Part shown: piece after piece, positions 44,518-53,556 of the stretch | Position numbering within the stretch: the first letter of the stretch is position 1 | Layout of the letters: each line of letters begins with the position of its first letter | NCBI RefSeq assembly: GCF_900230225.1 | Contig: NZ_OCNH01000003.1 | Span: forward strand, 682,001-746,000 | Length of the DNA stretch: 64,000 nucleotides | Reading direction: 5' to 3' | Source: Spirosoma fluviale | Lineage (GTDB): Bacteria; Bacteroidota; Bacteroidia; Cytophagales; Spirosomataceae | Translations under genes and position numbers: made by a program | Notes under the pieces: generated by a model | The model's database searches: none | What the model was told of the DNA's origin: nothing | The model's input: the letters and a program-made list of their open reading frames with translations, nothing else

Positions 44518-45651
44518 ATGAAAAATAAAGCATACATTCTTTTCACAACAGCCTGTTCCGCACTGGTCATCCCATCGCTGGCGCAAACGGCGGCTGATTC
44601 CACCGTCAACGTAGCCTCATCACAAACAGGCTTAACGTTCACCGGCTACGTCGAAGCGTATTATACGCACGATTTTACGGCTCCGAAAACGAGTCAGGAG
44701 CGGCCGGGCTTTCTGTATAACCACAAACGCAACCGGGAGGTAAATGTTAATCTGGCTTTTCTGAAAGGAGCCTACACCAGCGAACGCGTCCGGGCGAATC
44801 TGGCCATTCAGGTGGGCACCTACGCGCAATACAACTATGCCGCCGAACAGCCTTTGCTCCGAAATGTGTTTGAAGCCAATGCGGGTGTGAAGTTGAGTAA
44901 AACCAAAGACCTGTGGCTCGATGCCGGTATTTTTACGTCGTACATCGGGTTTGAAAGTGCCATCTCGAAAGATTGCTGGACGCTGACGCGGAGCATCCTG
45001 GCCGAAAATTCGCCCTATTATTTATCCGGGGCCAAGCTGACGTATAACACCTCCAATGGCAAATGGACGTTGCTGGGCTCGGTCCTGAATGGCTGGCAAC
45101 ACATTGCCAGACTGCCGGGGTATTCGGGGCCATCACTCAGTACACAGGTGCAGTACAGACCCAATGCCAACCTAACGCTGAACTGGAGTACATTCATGGG
45201 CAGCGACCGGCCCGATTCGTTGAAGCAGACCCGGGTTTTCAATAATTTCTACGCCATCATCAACCCGAATCGTAAAGTCAGTGCTATTCTTGGCTTCGAC
45301 ATCGGGTCCGACCGGAAGCCGGTTGGTACGGGCGACCGTCGAATCGGTGCCGGTAGTTACGTCTGGTATTCGCCGGTAGCGATTGTCCGTTATGCCGTGA
45401 GCGATGCCGTAAAAGTGGCCGGACGGGTGGAATATTATGACGATAAGAATGGGGTTATCATTGCTACCGGAACGCCCAATGGTTTCAAAACCTGGGGCTA
45501 TTCGCTTAATTTCGATTACTTCATTCTGCCCAACGCGCTTTTTCGAATAGAAGGAAAAATGTACGACAGCCGGGATGCCATTTTTGAAGGAAAATCGAAC
45601 TTGAGTAAAACAAATGCATCGCTGACAACGAGCTTGGCGGTGAGTTTTTAA
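44518..45651 (+). CDS. Outer-membrane beta-barrel porin (BBP2-like), kdp-associated
   Basis: A 377-residue exported protein (signal peptide ends SLA-Q). A run of alternating beta strands with aromatic girdles begins at TFTGYVEAYYTHDFTAP. YLSGAKLTYNTSNGKWTLLGSVLNGWQ and further strands follow, and the protein ends in Phe as outer-membrane barrels do. It looks like a BBP2/DUF1597-type porin. Position within the kdp operon suggests it lets K+ or solutes through the outer membrane when external K+ is low. This is an inference. ATG at 44518 is chosen for the signal peptide. Confidence 0.8.
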   Translation: MKNKAYILFTTACSALVIPSLAQTAADSTVNVASSQTGLTFTGYVEAYYTHDFTAPKTSQERPGFLYNHKRNREVNVNLAFLKGAYTSERVRANLAIQVGTYAQYNYAAEQPLLRNVFEANAGVKLSKTKDLWLDAGIFTSYIGFESAISKDCWTLTRSILAENSPYYLSGAKLTYNTSNGKWTLLGSVLNGWQHIARLPGYSGPSLSTQVQYRPNANLTLNWSTFMGSDRPDSLKQTRVFNNFYAIINPNRKVSAILGFDIGSDRKPVGTGDRRIGAGSYVWYSPVAIVRYAVSDAVKVAGRVEYYDDKNGVIIATGTPNGFKTWGYSLNFDYFILPNALFRIEGKMYDSRDAIFEGKSNLSKTNASLTTSLAVSF

Positions 45652-45659
45652 AATGTTAT

Positions 45660-45787
45660 GACACAGATCGGACCGCCGAAGCGGATGCACAGAGAAACAC
45701 GGAGATACACAGAGAAATATTCTTCATAAAATCTTTGTGTATCTCTGTGCTCCTCCGTGTATCCGCTTCGGCGGTCCGATCTGTGTC
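45660..45787. repeat. Long palindrome with CACAGAG/CACGGAG repeats
   Basis: The outer 27-bp arms (45660-45686 and 45761-45787) pair perfectly. Inside them lie partially paired stretches of the widespread intergenic ACACAGAGA/ACACGGAG theme. It occupies the gap between the porin and kdpD genes. Confidence 0.78.
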
Positions 45788-45801
45788 AAAAAAATAACAA
45801 C

Positions 45802-46917
45802 ATGAACCAGTCTGCCGAACATTTCCTGAACCTCCTCCGCCAGTCACGACGGGGGAAATTTAAGGTGTATATCGGGATGAGTGCGGGCGTAGGCAAATCA
45901 TACCGCATGTTGCAGGAGGCCCATGCCCTGCTGAGGGCTGGTATCGACGTCAAAATCGGGTTCATCGAAACACACAACCGGGCCGAAACACAGGCGCTGG
46001 TGGATGGCTTGCCCATCATTCCCAGACGACGATTGTTTTACAAAGGACGCGAACTCGATGAACTGGATTTACAGGCGGTTATCAACCTGCACCCCGAACT
46101 GGTCATTGTCGACGAACTGGCGCATACGAACATTCCCGGCTCTAAAAACGAGAAACGCTGGCAGGATGTCGTTGAAATTCTGGACGCCGGTATCAACGTC
46201 ATTAGTGCCGTCAATATTCAGCACATCGAGAGCTTGTATCAGGCCGTTCGTACTATTACAAGCATCGACGTAACCGAGCGGGTGCCGGATCGCATCCTGC
46301 AAATGGCCGACGAAGTGGTGAACATCGACCTCACCGCCGACGAGCTGATAACCCGGCTCAAAGACGGTAAGATTTACGACCAGGCGAAGGTGAACACCGC
46401 CCTGAATAATTTCTTTCAGCCGGAGCGGATTCTGCAACTGCGGGAGCTGGCCCTGCGCGAAGTGGCTACGGCTGTGGAGCGAAAGATCGAAACATCGCTG
46501 CCGACGAACAGCAAGGCCAAGCCGGAGCGATTTCTGGCGGCCATCAGTTCCAATCATGAGATTGCCCGGCACGTTATTCGCAAAACGGCACGGCTGGCGG
46601 CTTATTACAACTCCCGTTGGTTCGTGCTCTACGTGCAAACCCCCGCCGAAAGCTCCGACCGCATTAAGCTCGATGTGCAGCGCCATTTGATCAACAACCT
46701 CAAGCTGGCAACGGAACTGGGCGCGGAGGTTATTCAGGTAAAGAGCAACAACATTGTAAACAGCATTATGGACGAAGTAGAGAAGCGAAACGTGACAACG
46801 GTGTGCATCGGAAAGCCGCACCTTACCCTGATTCAGATCATTTTGCGCACCAGCGCGTTCAATCAACTGCTGACCAAACTGTCGGGGTCCCATACAGACC
46901 TGATTATTCTTTCCTAG
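45802..46917 (+). CDS. kdpD: KdpD N-terminal sensor module without the kinase
   Basis: A 371-residue protein consisting only of the KdpD ATP-binding sensor domain (Walker A GMSAGVGKSY at 25-34; VIVDELAHTNIPGSKNEKRWQDV; NIQHIESL) and a universal-stress-protein-like domain (about 250-371). The membrane helices, GAF and kinase domains of full KdpD are absent. The stop is followed two bases later by the start of a separate histidine kinase gene. It probably reads cytoplasmic K+ or ATP and acts on that kinase. Starting at ATG 45802 avoids translation of the palindrome. Confidence 0.9.
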   Translation: MNQSAEHFLNLLRQSRRGKFKVYIGMSAGVGKSYRMLQEAHALLRAGIDVKIGFIETHNRAETQALVDGLPIIPRRRLFYKGRELDELDLQAVINLHPELVIVDELAHTNIPGSKNEKRWQDVVEILDAGINVISAVNIQHIESLYQAVRTITSIDVTERVPDRILQMADEVVNIDLTADELITRLKDGKIYDQAKVNTALNNFFQPERILQLRELALREVATAVERKIETSLPTNSKAKPERFLAAISSNHEIARHVIRKTARLAAYYNSRWFVLYVQTPAESSDRIKLDVQRHLINNLKLATELGAEVIQVKSNNIVNSIMDEVEKRNVTTVCIGKPHLTLIQIILRTSAFNQLLTKLSGSHTDLIILS

Positions 46918-46919
46918 CC

Positions 46920-48764
46920 ATGACCATCAAAAGTAAAATAGCCTCTGCCCTGGCATTCATGTTCGTCGTTATTGTGGCGCTGGGTGGCCTGGGAATCTAT
47001 TACCTGAACGAACTTTCCAGCGATTTGCAGGCAATTCTGAAGGATAATTACGTCTCGCTCGAATACGTCAGTAACATGCAGAAAGCGATGGCGATGATTA
47101 CTGCCCCGGTCAGGAAAGACGCCGACAAAAAAGACTTGGTCGGGAAAGACCCCGATGGGATGGCCGATTTTGAACAAAACCTGAAGAAGCAGGAAGCTAG
47201 TGTTACCGAGATCGGCGAGCAGGACGTGACCAGCAACCTGCGCCGTGAGTTTAACCGACTAAAATCGAGCGACGCGCCCGACCTGATAGCGATTGCGCGT
47301 ATCCGGGAGCAGCTCTTTTCCCTTGACGACCTCAATCGACAGGCCATCGTTCGCAAAAATGAGTTCGCCCAAAAAACGGCAAAAGATGCCCTGTTGTGGC
47401 TAGCCACGTTTGGGACAATGTTTTTCCTGATCTTGTTTTCGTTCATTGTCAATTTTCCCGGTTACGTTGCCAATCCCATTCGGGAGCTGACACGAGGTAT
47501 CAAGCAGATTGCCAAACGAAACTTCGAGGAGCGACTGCATATTCATACGAATGATGAATTTGGCGAGTTGGCGCAGTCGTTTAATTCTATGGCGCAGAAA
47601 CTCGATGAGTACGAACACTCCAATCTGGCGCGGGTGCTGTTCGAAAAGCGACGCATCGACACACTCATCCGCATCATGAGTGAAGGAATTGTGGGGATGG
47701 ACGAAAACAAGCGTATTCTGTTTGCCAATCCGGTTGCCTGCCGGTTGCTGGGCGTCAACGAATCGCAGCTGCTGGGCCAGTACGCGCCCGACATAGCCGC
47801 GTCGAACGACCTGATGCGTACCCTGATTCAGGATGTTATGACCGGCAATGCCGAGCCGTCGGAACGGAGTGGCTTTCTGAAAATATATGATGCGGGCGTT
47901 AACGGAGATGAACCCGGCAAGGAAAGCTATTTCAACCGGCGTACGCACACGGTAGAGGTAACGCGCACGGGCGAAAGCCAGCCGGAACTGGCGGGTTACG
48001 TGATGGTTCTCGAAAATATCACGCCTTATAAGGAACTCGATCTGGCGAAAACCAACTTCATTGCCACTATTTCGCACGAACTGAAAACGCCCCTGTCGAG
48101 CAGTAAAATGAGCCTTAAATTGCTGGAAGATAATCGGATCGGTGCGTTGAACGACGAACAGAAATCGCTGGTGTCCAGCATTGGTGACGATATAAATCGG
48201 CTCCTTAACCTAACCGGCGAACTGCTCAACATGGCGCAGGTCGAGTCGGGGCAGATTCAGTTGAACATACAGCCCGTCGCCCCCGCCGACATTGTCACCT
48301 ATGCGACCAACGCCCTGCGTGTAGCCGCCGAAAACAAACACATAACCCTGAACTTGAGCATCTCTCAAAAGCTACCGGCCGTACTGGCCGACCCGGATAA
48401 AGCCTCCTGGGTATTGGTCAACTTCCTCTCGAACGCTATCCGGCACAGCCCCGAAGACGGCGTTATTGACATGATTGCCCGGTCAGCTGGTTCATTTGTT
48501 GAGTTTCGGGTACGCGACCACGGTACGGGTATTCGGCCGGAGCACCAGAGCCGGGTATTTGATCGCTACTTTAAAGCCCCCGGCCTAAATGGGCAGTCTG
48601 CCGGAAACAAAACAACGGGAGGCACCGGTCTTGGTCTGGCCATTTCGAGCGAATTTATTCAGAGCATGAACGGCCAGATTGGTCTCGATACGACTGTAAC
48701 GGACGGGGCTGCTTTCTTTTTTCGGCTTCCGGTTAGTCAGGAGTTAACAAATACGCGTAGATAA
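46920..48764 (+). CDS. HAMP-PAS sensor histidine kinase of the kdp locus
   Basis: A 614-residue membrane kinase: TM1 (about 7-29), an extracytoplasmic sensor region, TM2 (about 160-180), and HAMP (NPIRELTRGIKQIAKRNFEE). A PAS domain follows (IMSEGIVGMDENKRILFANP). The HisKA domain has H386 in ISHELKTPLSS, and the HATPase domain has NAIRHSPEDG, GTGIRPEH and GGTGLGLAIS. It starts two bases after the kdpD module stop, so the two are translationally linked and likely replace a fused KdpD. No response regulator follows. The NtrC-type regulator at 34 kb is a candidate partner. Confidence 0.9.
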   Translation: MTIKSKIASALAFMFVVIVALGGLGIYYLNELSSDLQAILKDNYVSLEYVSNMQKAMAMITAPVRKDADKKDLVGKDPDGMADFEQNLKKQEASVTEIGEQDVTSNLRREFNRLKSSDAPDLIAIARIREQLFSLDDLNRQAIVRKNEFAQKTAKDALLWLATFGTMFFLILFSFIVNFPGYVANPIRELTRGIKQIAKRNFEERLHIHTNDEFGELAQSFNSMAQKLDEYEHSNLARVLFEKRRIDTLIRIMSEGIVGMDENKRILFANPVACRLLGVNESQLLGQYAPDIAASNDLMRTLIQDVMTGNAEPSERSGFLKIYDAGVNGDEPGKESYFNRRTHTVEVTRTGESQPELAGYVMVLENITPYKELDLAKTNFIATISHELKTPLSSSKMSLKLLEDNRIGALNDEQKSLVSSIGDDINRLLNLTGELLNMAQVESGQIQLNIQPVAPADIVTYATNALRVAAENKHITLNLSISQKLPAVLADPDKASWVLVNFLSNAIRHSPEDGVIDMIARSAGSFVEFRVRDHGTGIRPEHQSRVFDRYFKAPGLNGQSAGNKTTGGTGLGLAISSEFIQSMNGQIGLDTTVTDGAAFFFRLPVSQELTNTRR

Positions 48765-48803
48765 AGCGGGGGGAGTGCTTATAGATAGCAACTATCCCCG
48801 CTA

Positions 48804-48862
48804 CTACCCCCAACTCCCTCTTGTTTTAGGAGGGGCCGGGCCGACGCTTCGGTTGGGGGTGG
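48804..48862. repeat. Nested inverted repeat after the kinase gene
   Basis: CTACCCCCAAC (48804-48814) pairs with GTTGGGGGTGG (48852-48862), allowing one G-T pair, around a second, smaller hairpin of CCCTC / GAGGG type. It separates the kdp locus from the ThuA gene. Confidence 0.6.
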
Positions 48863-48890
48863 TAAGTTTGGACTTATCCAGAGCACACAG

Positions 48891-49727
48891 ATGAATCGAA
48901 TTAGTACGGTATGGATTGCAGGTTTACTGCTATGCCTGCTCAGCATAGGCAGTAGCTGGAGTCAGGATGTAAAGTGGAAAAAAGTGAAGGTGCTGGTGTA
49001 CACCAAAAACGGCAAAGGGTATGTGCACGATAACATCCCCAATGCGGTGCAGTGCATTCAGAAGCTGGGTCAGCAAAACGGCTTCTCCGTCGATGTGTCT
49101 GAAGATCCCGTCGTCTTTACGGAAGACAACCTGAGAAACTACACCCTGCTGGTGTTTCCCAGCACCAACAACGACGTGTTCGACACCGACGCCCAGCGGC
49201 TGGCGTTCCGGCGGTACATCGAAGCGGGGGGCGGTTTTGTCGGGATTCACTCCGTAATGGGTACCGAGCGCAACTGGACCTGGTTCAAGCGCATGATTGG
49301 CGGCTCCTTCGCCTGGCATCCCAAATTCCAGAAGTTTACCGTTGAGGTGATCGACACGAAAAACGCATCCATGCAGGGACTGCCGAAAAAGTGGCAGCGG
49401 GAAGATGAGTTTTATTTTACCAAAGAGATGTCGCCCGGCCCAACGGTCATCATGGCGAACGATTTGACCACGCTGAACAACGACGAACCCGAGAAGGTGA
49501 AGATGTTTGGCGGGTCGTATACGCAGCTATATCCATCGGCCTGGTACTATAATTTCGATGGGGGCTATACCTGGTGTACGACCCTCGGCCACGCCAAAAC
49601 CGACTACCTGACCGACGAAACCTTCATCAAACATATCTTTCAGGGCATCCGTTACGTAGCTGGTCAGGTGACCAAACTTGATTACAGTAAAGCCTACGCC
49701 GATTCGAGAGATACCCCAATTCGGTAA
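48891..49727 (+). CDS. Secreted ThuA-like protein
   Basis: A 278-residue exported protein (signal peptide ends SWS-Q) with a ThuA/glutamine-amidotransferase-like fold: KVKVLVYTKNGKGYVHDNIPNAV, then LLVFPSTNNDVFD and FRRYIEAGGGFVGIHSVMGTERNW. It ends with WCTTLGHAKTDYLTDETFIKHIFQGIRYVAG. ThuA-like proteins are linked to breakdown of sugars such as trehalose, but the reaction is unclear. A TAAGTTTG box at 48863-48870 matches the Bacteroidota -7 promoter element, 20 bp before the start. The next gene encodes an SMP-30 protein, starting 31 bp downstream. Confidence 0.85.
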   Translation: MNRISTVWIAGLLLCLLSIGSSWSQDVKWKKVKVLVYTKNGKGYVHDNIPNAVQCIQKLGQQNGFSVDVSEDPVVFTEDNLRNYTLLVFPSTNNDVFDTDAQRLAFRRYIEAGGGFVGIHSVMGTERNWTWFKRMIGGSFAWHPKFQKFTVEVIDTKNASMQGLPKKWQREDEFYFTKEMSPGPTVIMANDLTTLNNDEPEKVKMFGGSYTQLYPSAWYYNFDGGYTWCTTLGHAKTDYLTDETFIKHIFQGIRYVAGQVTKLDYSKAYADSRDTPIR

Positions 49728-49758
49728 ATTCAATTCGTTTCTCCATTACCTATTTTCT

Positions 49759-50682
49759 ATGAACAATTACATCAGGTCCGGCTTTATAGTGGCAATTTCC
49801 CTTACGATGTCGGGAAGTTTATTTAGCCAGTCAACAACTATGACTACGACCGATTCTGAAACGCTTATTGCCCCAAACGCTGCGCTTCAAAAAATAGCCA
49901 GTCAGTTTAAATTTACGGAGGGACCAGCCGCTGATAAAAAAGGCGCAGTTTATTTTACTGACCAGCCAAATGATAAAATCTGGAAGTACGACGTTGATGG
50001 GCAGTTATCGCTGTTTATGGACAAGACGGGTCGTTCCAATGGCATGTATTTCGATAAAAAAGGGAATCTGATTACCTGCGCCGACGAAAAAAATGAACTC
50101 TGGTCCATCAGTCCCGATAAAAAAGTTACCGTCCTGTTTACCGATTTTCAAGGGCATAAACTCAACGGCCCTAATGATCTATGGATTGACCCCAAAGGCG
50201 GAATTTACTTTACAGACCCATACTACCAGCGCGATTACTGGGAACGTAAAAAGCCCGAGATCGACGGGCAGAAAGTATATTTTCTACCCAAAGGAATGAA
50301 GGAGGCCGTGGTCGTTGATGGCGATTTAAAGCAGCCCAACGGCATCATCGGTTCGCCCGACGGCAAGCATCTGTTCGTGGCTGATATTCGCGATAACAAG
50401 ACCTATCGATACGAGATACAGCCCGATGGAAGCCTGAAAAACCGGGAATTGTATGTGAGTCAGGGATCGGACGGTATGACGCTGGATAATAAAGGAAACC
50501 TGTATCTGACGGGGAAAGGCGTAACCATATATGGCCCCGATCGGGTGAAGATTCAGAACATCCCGGTGCCATCCGGCTGGGTAGGTAATGTTTGTTTTGG
50601 CGGAAAAAACCGTGATATGTTATTCATCACCGCATCGGAGTCCATCTACACGCTTCAAATGAAGGTGAAAGCAGCGAAGTAA
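49759..50682 (+). CDS. Exported SMP-30/gluconolactonase family protein
   Basis: A 307-residue protein with an N-terminal signal peptide (about 1-23) and a six-bladed propeller of the SMP-30/lactonase type. Visible segments are FKFTEGPAADKKGAVYFTDQPN, LNGPNDLWIDPKGGIYFTDPYY and LKQPNGIIGSPDGKHLFVAD. The Glu in TEGP, the Asn in PNDL and the Asp in SDGM bind the catalytic divalent metal. It hydrolyses lactones of sugar acids. ATG at 49759 is chosen because the export signal begins there. It likely forms an operon with the ThuA gene. Confidence 0.87.
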   Translation: MNNYIRSGFIVAISLTMSGSLFSQSTTMTTTDSETLIAPNAALQKIASQFKFTEGPAADKKGAVYFTDQPNDKIWKYDVDGQLSLFMDKTGRSNGMYFDKKGNLITCADEKNELWSISPDKKVTVLFTDFQGHKLNGPNDLWIDPKGGIYFTDPYYQRDYWERKKPEIDGQKVYFLPKGMKEAVVVDGDLKQPNGIIGSPDGKHLFVADIRDNKTYRYEIQPDGSLKNRELYVSQGSDGMTLDNKGNLYLTGKGVTIYGPDRVKIQNIPVPSGWVGNVCFGGKNRDMLFITASESIYTLQMKVKAAK

Positions 50683-50724
50683 GCGAATGAAGGCTGGCAT
50701 TCGCCCGTGCCAGCCTTCATTCGC
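50683..50724 (+). terminator. Hairpin after the SMP-30 gene
   Basis: A 17-bp perfect stem (50683-50699 with 50708-50724) around an 8-nt loop, directly after the stop. It lacks a T run, so it may protect the transcript end rather than end it. Confidence 0.6.
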
Positions 50725-50816
50725 GCCAGCTCACCCCGGTTCCCTTCTAATACAAACATCCACATAACCCTATTGCCGTACGAACGGTTATCTACCTGTA
50801 TCCAACCGCCACGCTG

Positions 50817-51740
50817 TTGAAAAAGGTAGTGCCTGTTTTTCGGCTCTCAAGGCAAGCCTTTAGTGATCTACAGGCGAATGACCCCATCCGTATGGCTGCG
50901 GCAACGGCTTTCTTTGCCTTTTTTGCGCTGCCATCTATCGTCATACTCCTCAGTCGTGTGCTGGGTAGTCTGTTCAATGACCATTACCAGCGTATCAGCG
51001 GCCAGTTGTTCCATGAACTGGCCGAGTTATTTGGACCCCGAAGTGCCAACCAACTGGAAGATATCTCGCAACGTCTTCAACTGCCCAAACCTGATATTTC
51101 CTTCACGGCTCTGAGCATTCTACTGGTACTGGTGGCGTCAACAACCTTGTTCACCATCCTCAAAAACTCGCTCAATCAACTCTGGCGCGTTAAACGAAAA
51201 GCCGGGCGCAACGTACTGGGAGCCTTCACCGATAGGCTGGTGGCACTGGCTATTATTTTTGGTTCGGGGTTGCTGTTTAGCGGGTCGCTGGTGGTGGAAC
51301 AGCTTATGAATCAGCTGAGTAACACGCTGTCGCTCTCGTCTCTGTCCTATTATCAGGGTCTAGCCAATCTTAGCCATCTGGTTGTTTCCATACTGGTCCG
51401 TACGGTTTGGTTTGCCATTCTTTTTAAATATCTGCCCGATGTAAACGTAGCCTGGCGAGTTGTCTGGCCGGGGGCGTTTTTTACCAGCGTACTCTTTAAA
51501 GTCGGGGAAGGGGTGCTCAAAAATTTGCTGATAAACAGCCAGGTCGGGGCTATGTATGGGCGGTCGGGGGCTATCATTCTTCTACTGCTATTTGTGTTTT
51601 ACGCATCGCTGATGTTCTACTATGGCGCATCGTTTACCCGCCAGTACAGCGAATGGGCGCACTCAACGGCTCCGCCTACCCAAAGTGCCATTGCTTATAC
51701 CATCACGGAGGTAGAGCCAGCTGAAAAGAAAGACAACTAG
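50817..51740 (+). CDS. YihY/BrkB-type inner-membrane protein
   Basis: A 307-residue integral membrane protein with about six helices. It opens with FSDLQANDPIRMAAATAFFAFFALPSIVILLSRVLG, followed by a loop LGSLFNDHYQ and SLSQLW-like ILKNSLNQLWRVKRK, the conserved spot of the YihY/BrkB (formerly 'RNase BN') family. Function in the family is not settled. The frame starts with TTG at 50817; GTG at 50829 is also possible. The DUF72 gene follows 24 bp later. Confidence 0.85.
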   Translation: MKKVVPVFRLSRQAFSDLQANDPIRMAAATAFFAFFALPSIVILLSRVLGSLFNDHYQRISGQLFHELAELFGPRSANQLEDISQRLQLPKPDISFTALSILLVLVASTTLFTILKNSLNQLWRVKRKAGRNVLGAFTDRLVALAIIFGSGLLFSGSLVVEQLMNQLSNTLSLSSLSYYQGLANLSHLVVSILVRTVWFAILFKYLPDVNVAWRVVWPGAFFTSVLFKVGEGVLKNLLINSQVGAMYGRSGAIILLLLFVFYASLMFYYGASFTRQYSEWAHSTAPPTQSAIAYTITEVEPAEKKDN

Positions 51741-51764
51741 AAAGACATAAACAGCATACTTCGT

Positions 51765-52490
51765 ATGGGCGTCTACATTGGTACTTCGGGTTGGAGTTAC
51801 GATCACTGGCAGGGCGTGTTGTACCCGAATCCAACCCCCGTTGGCAAACGGCTGGACTATTACCTGCAGAAATTTCAGACGGTTGAACTGAACAGCAGCT
51901 TCTACCACTGGCCCAGACAGTCGACGTTTGCTAATTGGGAACAACGGTTGCCCGATGGCTTTCAGCTGACGGTCAAAGCGCCCCGTGGACTTACCCACGC
52001 CAAAAAACTGTATGCGCCCGAGGTATGGATGGAACGAATTAAAGCCTGCTGGCATGAGCTAAAACAAAAGCGGGCTATACTTCTTGTGCAACTGGCTCCC
52101 CAGCAGGCATGTGACTACGACCGATTAGCCTATTTTCTGGATCAGGTACCTTCCTGGATGCGCGTTTCTATTGAGTTCAGACACCCCAGCTGGAACAACG
52201 ACGCTATTTTTACCCTTCTCGAACAACATCAGGTGGCTTACTGCATTATGAGCGGAGCCAACTTGCCGTGTATTCTGCACGTCACGGCTCCGTTCGTGTA
52301 TGTACGTTTGCACGGCCCTGACCATCAGCATCTATACGGCGGCTCTTATTCAGACACCGACCTGCACTGGTGGGCCGGCCGAATCCGGGAATGGGCCGAC
52401 ATGGGCAGGGATGTGTTCGTTTATTTTAATAATGATGGCGGTGGCAATGCCGTGCGTAATGCCCGGACCTTGCAAGAGTTGGCCGGGTAA
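51765..52490 (+). CDS. DUF72 family protein
   Basis: A 241-residue cytoplasmic protein with a TIM-barrel of the DUF72 (YecE-like) type. The segments are IGTSGWSYDHWQGVLYPNP, KRLDYYLQKFQTVELNSSFYHWP, then VSIEFRHPSW near the middle and VYVRLHGPDHQHLYGGSYSD plus VFVYFNNDGGGNAVRNA at the end. The biochemical role is unknown. It lies 24 bp after the BrkB-type gene and may be co-transcribed with it. Confidence 0.9.
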   Translation: MGVYIGTSGWSYDHWQGVLYPNPTPVGKRLDYYLQKFQTVELNSSFYHWPRQSTFANWEQRLPDGFQLTVKAPRGLTHAKKLYAPEVWMERIKACWHELKQKRAILLVQLAPQQACDYDRLAYFLDQVPSWMRVSIEFRHPSWNNDAIFTLLEQHQVAYCIMSGANLPCILHVTAPFVYVRLHGPDHQHLYGGSYSDTDLHWWAGRIREWADMGRDVFVYFNNDGGGNAVRNARTLQELAG

Positions 52491-52518
52491 GGCGTATCTT
52501 CTGACGGGGCCATTTCAA

Positions 52519-53001
52519 TTATAGAGTATGCCCTACGCCTGACTCGTCCTCCAGCTTTTCAGACGCATCTTTGATGGCTTCCTCAATAGAGTGCGACTGG
52601 CGTAAATCGGACGCTTTTTTGGTGATCTCGGCCATTGTCTGATAGTGTTGCTGCAAGACAGCCAACTCTTCTTCGGTGAGGTTCTCGACCGATACCAGCC
52701 GGTTGCTGGCCCCTTTCGTAGCGGCTATCAATTCGTTGAGTTTTAACTGAACAGACATCGACTCCTTGTTCTGCGCTTTCTGAATTAAAAACACCATTAG
52801 AAACGTAACGATGGTTGTGCCGGTATTAATAACGAGTTGCCAGCTTTCCGAGTAGCCGAAAATTGGCCCGCTTACGGCCCAGATAATAACCGTGGCCAGG
52901 GCCAGCAAAAAGGCAGCTGAGCTACCCGTTGCCTGAGCAACCGTCGATGCAAAACGTTCTAATAAGCCCTTGCTGGCAGTTTGTGATGCTTGAGTTTCCA
53001 T
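52519..53001 (-). CDS. Low-affinity iron permease family protein
   Basis: A 160-residue protein with two membrane helices (about 28-46 and 57-73), the sequence AFLLALATVIIWAVSGPIFGYSESWQLVINTGTTIVTFLMVFLIQ in pieces, and a cytoplasmic helical tail with QAQNKES and IAATKGASNRLV. This is the bacterial form of the Fet4-like low-affinity iron permease domain. Iron transport is assigned by family name only; bacterial members are untested to my knowledge. Convergent with the DUF72 gene. Confidence 0.82.
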   Translation of the reverse strand: METQASQTASKGLLERFASTVAQATGSSAAFLLALATVIIWAVSGPIFGYSESWQLVINTGTTIVTFLMVFLIQKAQNKESMSVQLKLNELIAATKGASNRLVSVENLTEEELAVLQQHYQTMAEITKKASDLRQSHSIEEAIKDASEKLEDESGVGHTL

Positions 53002-53556
53002 AGTTGAGCGATCAGTTCGTGAACAGTAAATAGTACTGCATAAACGCCCATGGAAATACGTTTGTCTTTGTTTAATTGATTTTTAATCGAAATCTTAATT
53101 TTAAATATCTGATCGTCAGTTAGTTACTTGAGGTGCACGTAAGTTTCTGTACGACCGGGTCAGGAGCCAATTTAGTCCAGAGGTAGGGTGCCGGGAAGGC
53201 GCGAAAGGGCTACAGCCCAGAAGATTGCAAAAGGTGTGGATAGACGGGGCTTCGGTTTGTAAGCGTTGACAGGTTAAAATTAACGCTAATTTTGATTTTA
53301 ACAATAACTTTATATATGTTAATAAATAGTTATAAAGTTACTTAATCAGTATTGCCAGGACCTGAAAAGCAGTAAGTAAACTGCGTTTTTAGATTGACAA
53401 GGGCTTACTGTCCAGTAAGTCACGCCTTTTAATCAAGTGTTTGTATGGCCTGATAGCTGATTGTATGTGGTTATCCGGCATAGATAAATGGGTCAGCCTT
53501 TTCTTTCACAAAACGAGTAAATTTATTAATTGGATAGATGCTTTTGTGTAGTACCG
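53002..53556. other. 555-bp gap without a recognisable gene
   Basis: This is an AT-rich intergenic stretch. It holds a 10-bp perfect inverted repeat TAACTTTATA (53305-53314 with 53331-53340) and a small palindrome CTTACT-GTCC-AGTAAG (53404-53419). A short open frame at 53116-53304 has no family resemblance. No tRNA or RNA fold is apparent to me. Confidence 0.5.

Noticed and set aside
46069..46893. 274-codon frame opposite the kdpD module
   Set aside because: Same reason: the KdpD motifs are on the plus strand and the antisense protein has no recognisable features.
53116..53304. 62-codon frame in the gap at 53 kb
   Set aside because: No family resemblance, no signal peptide and no conserved motif. 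It is probably noncoding.
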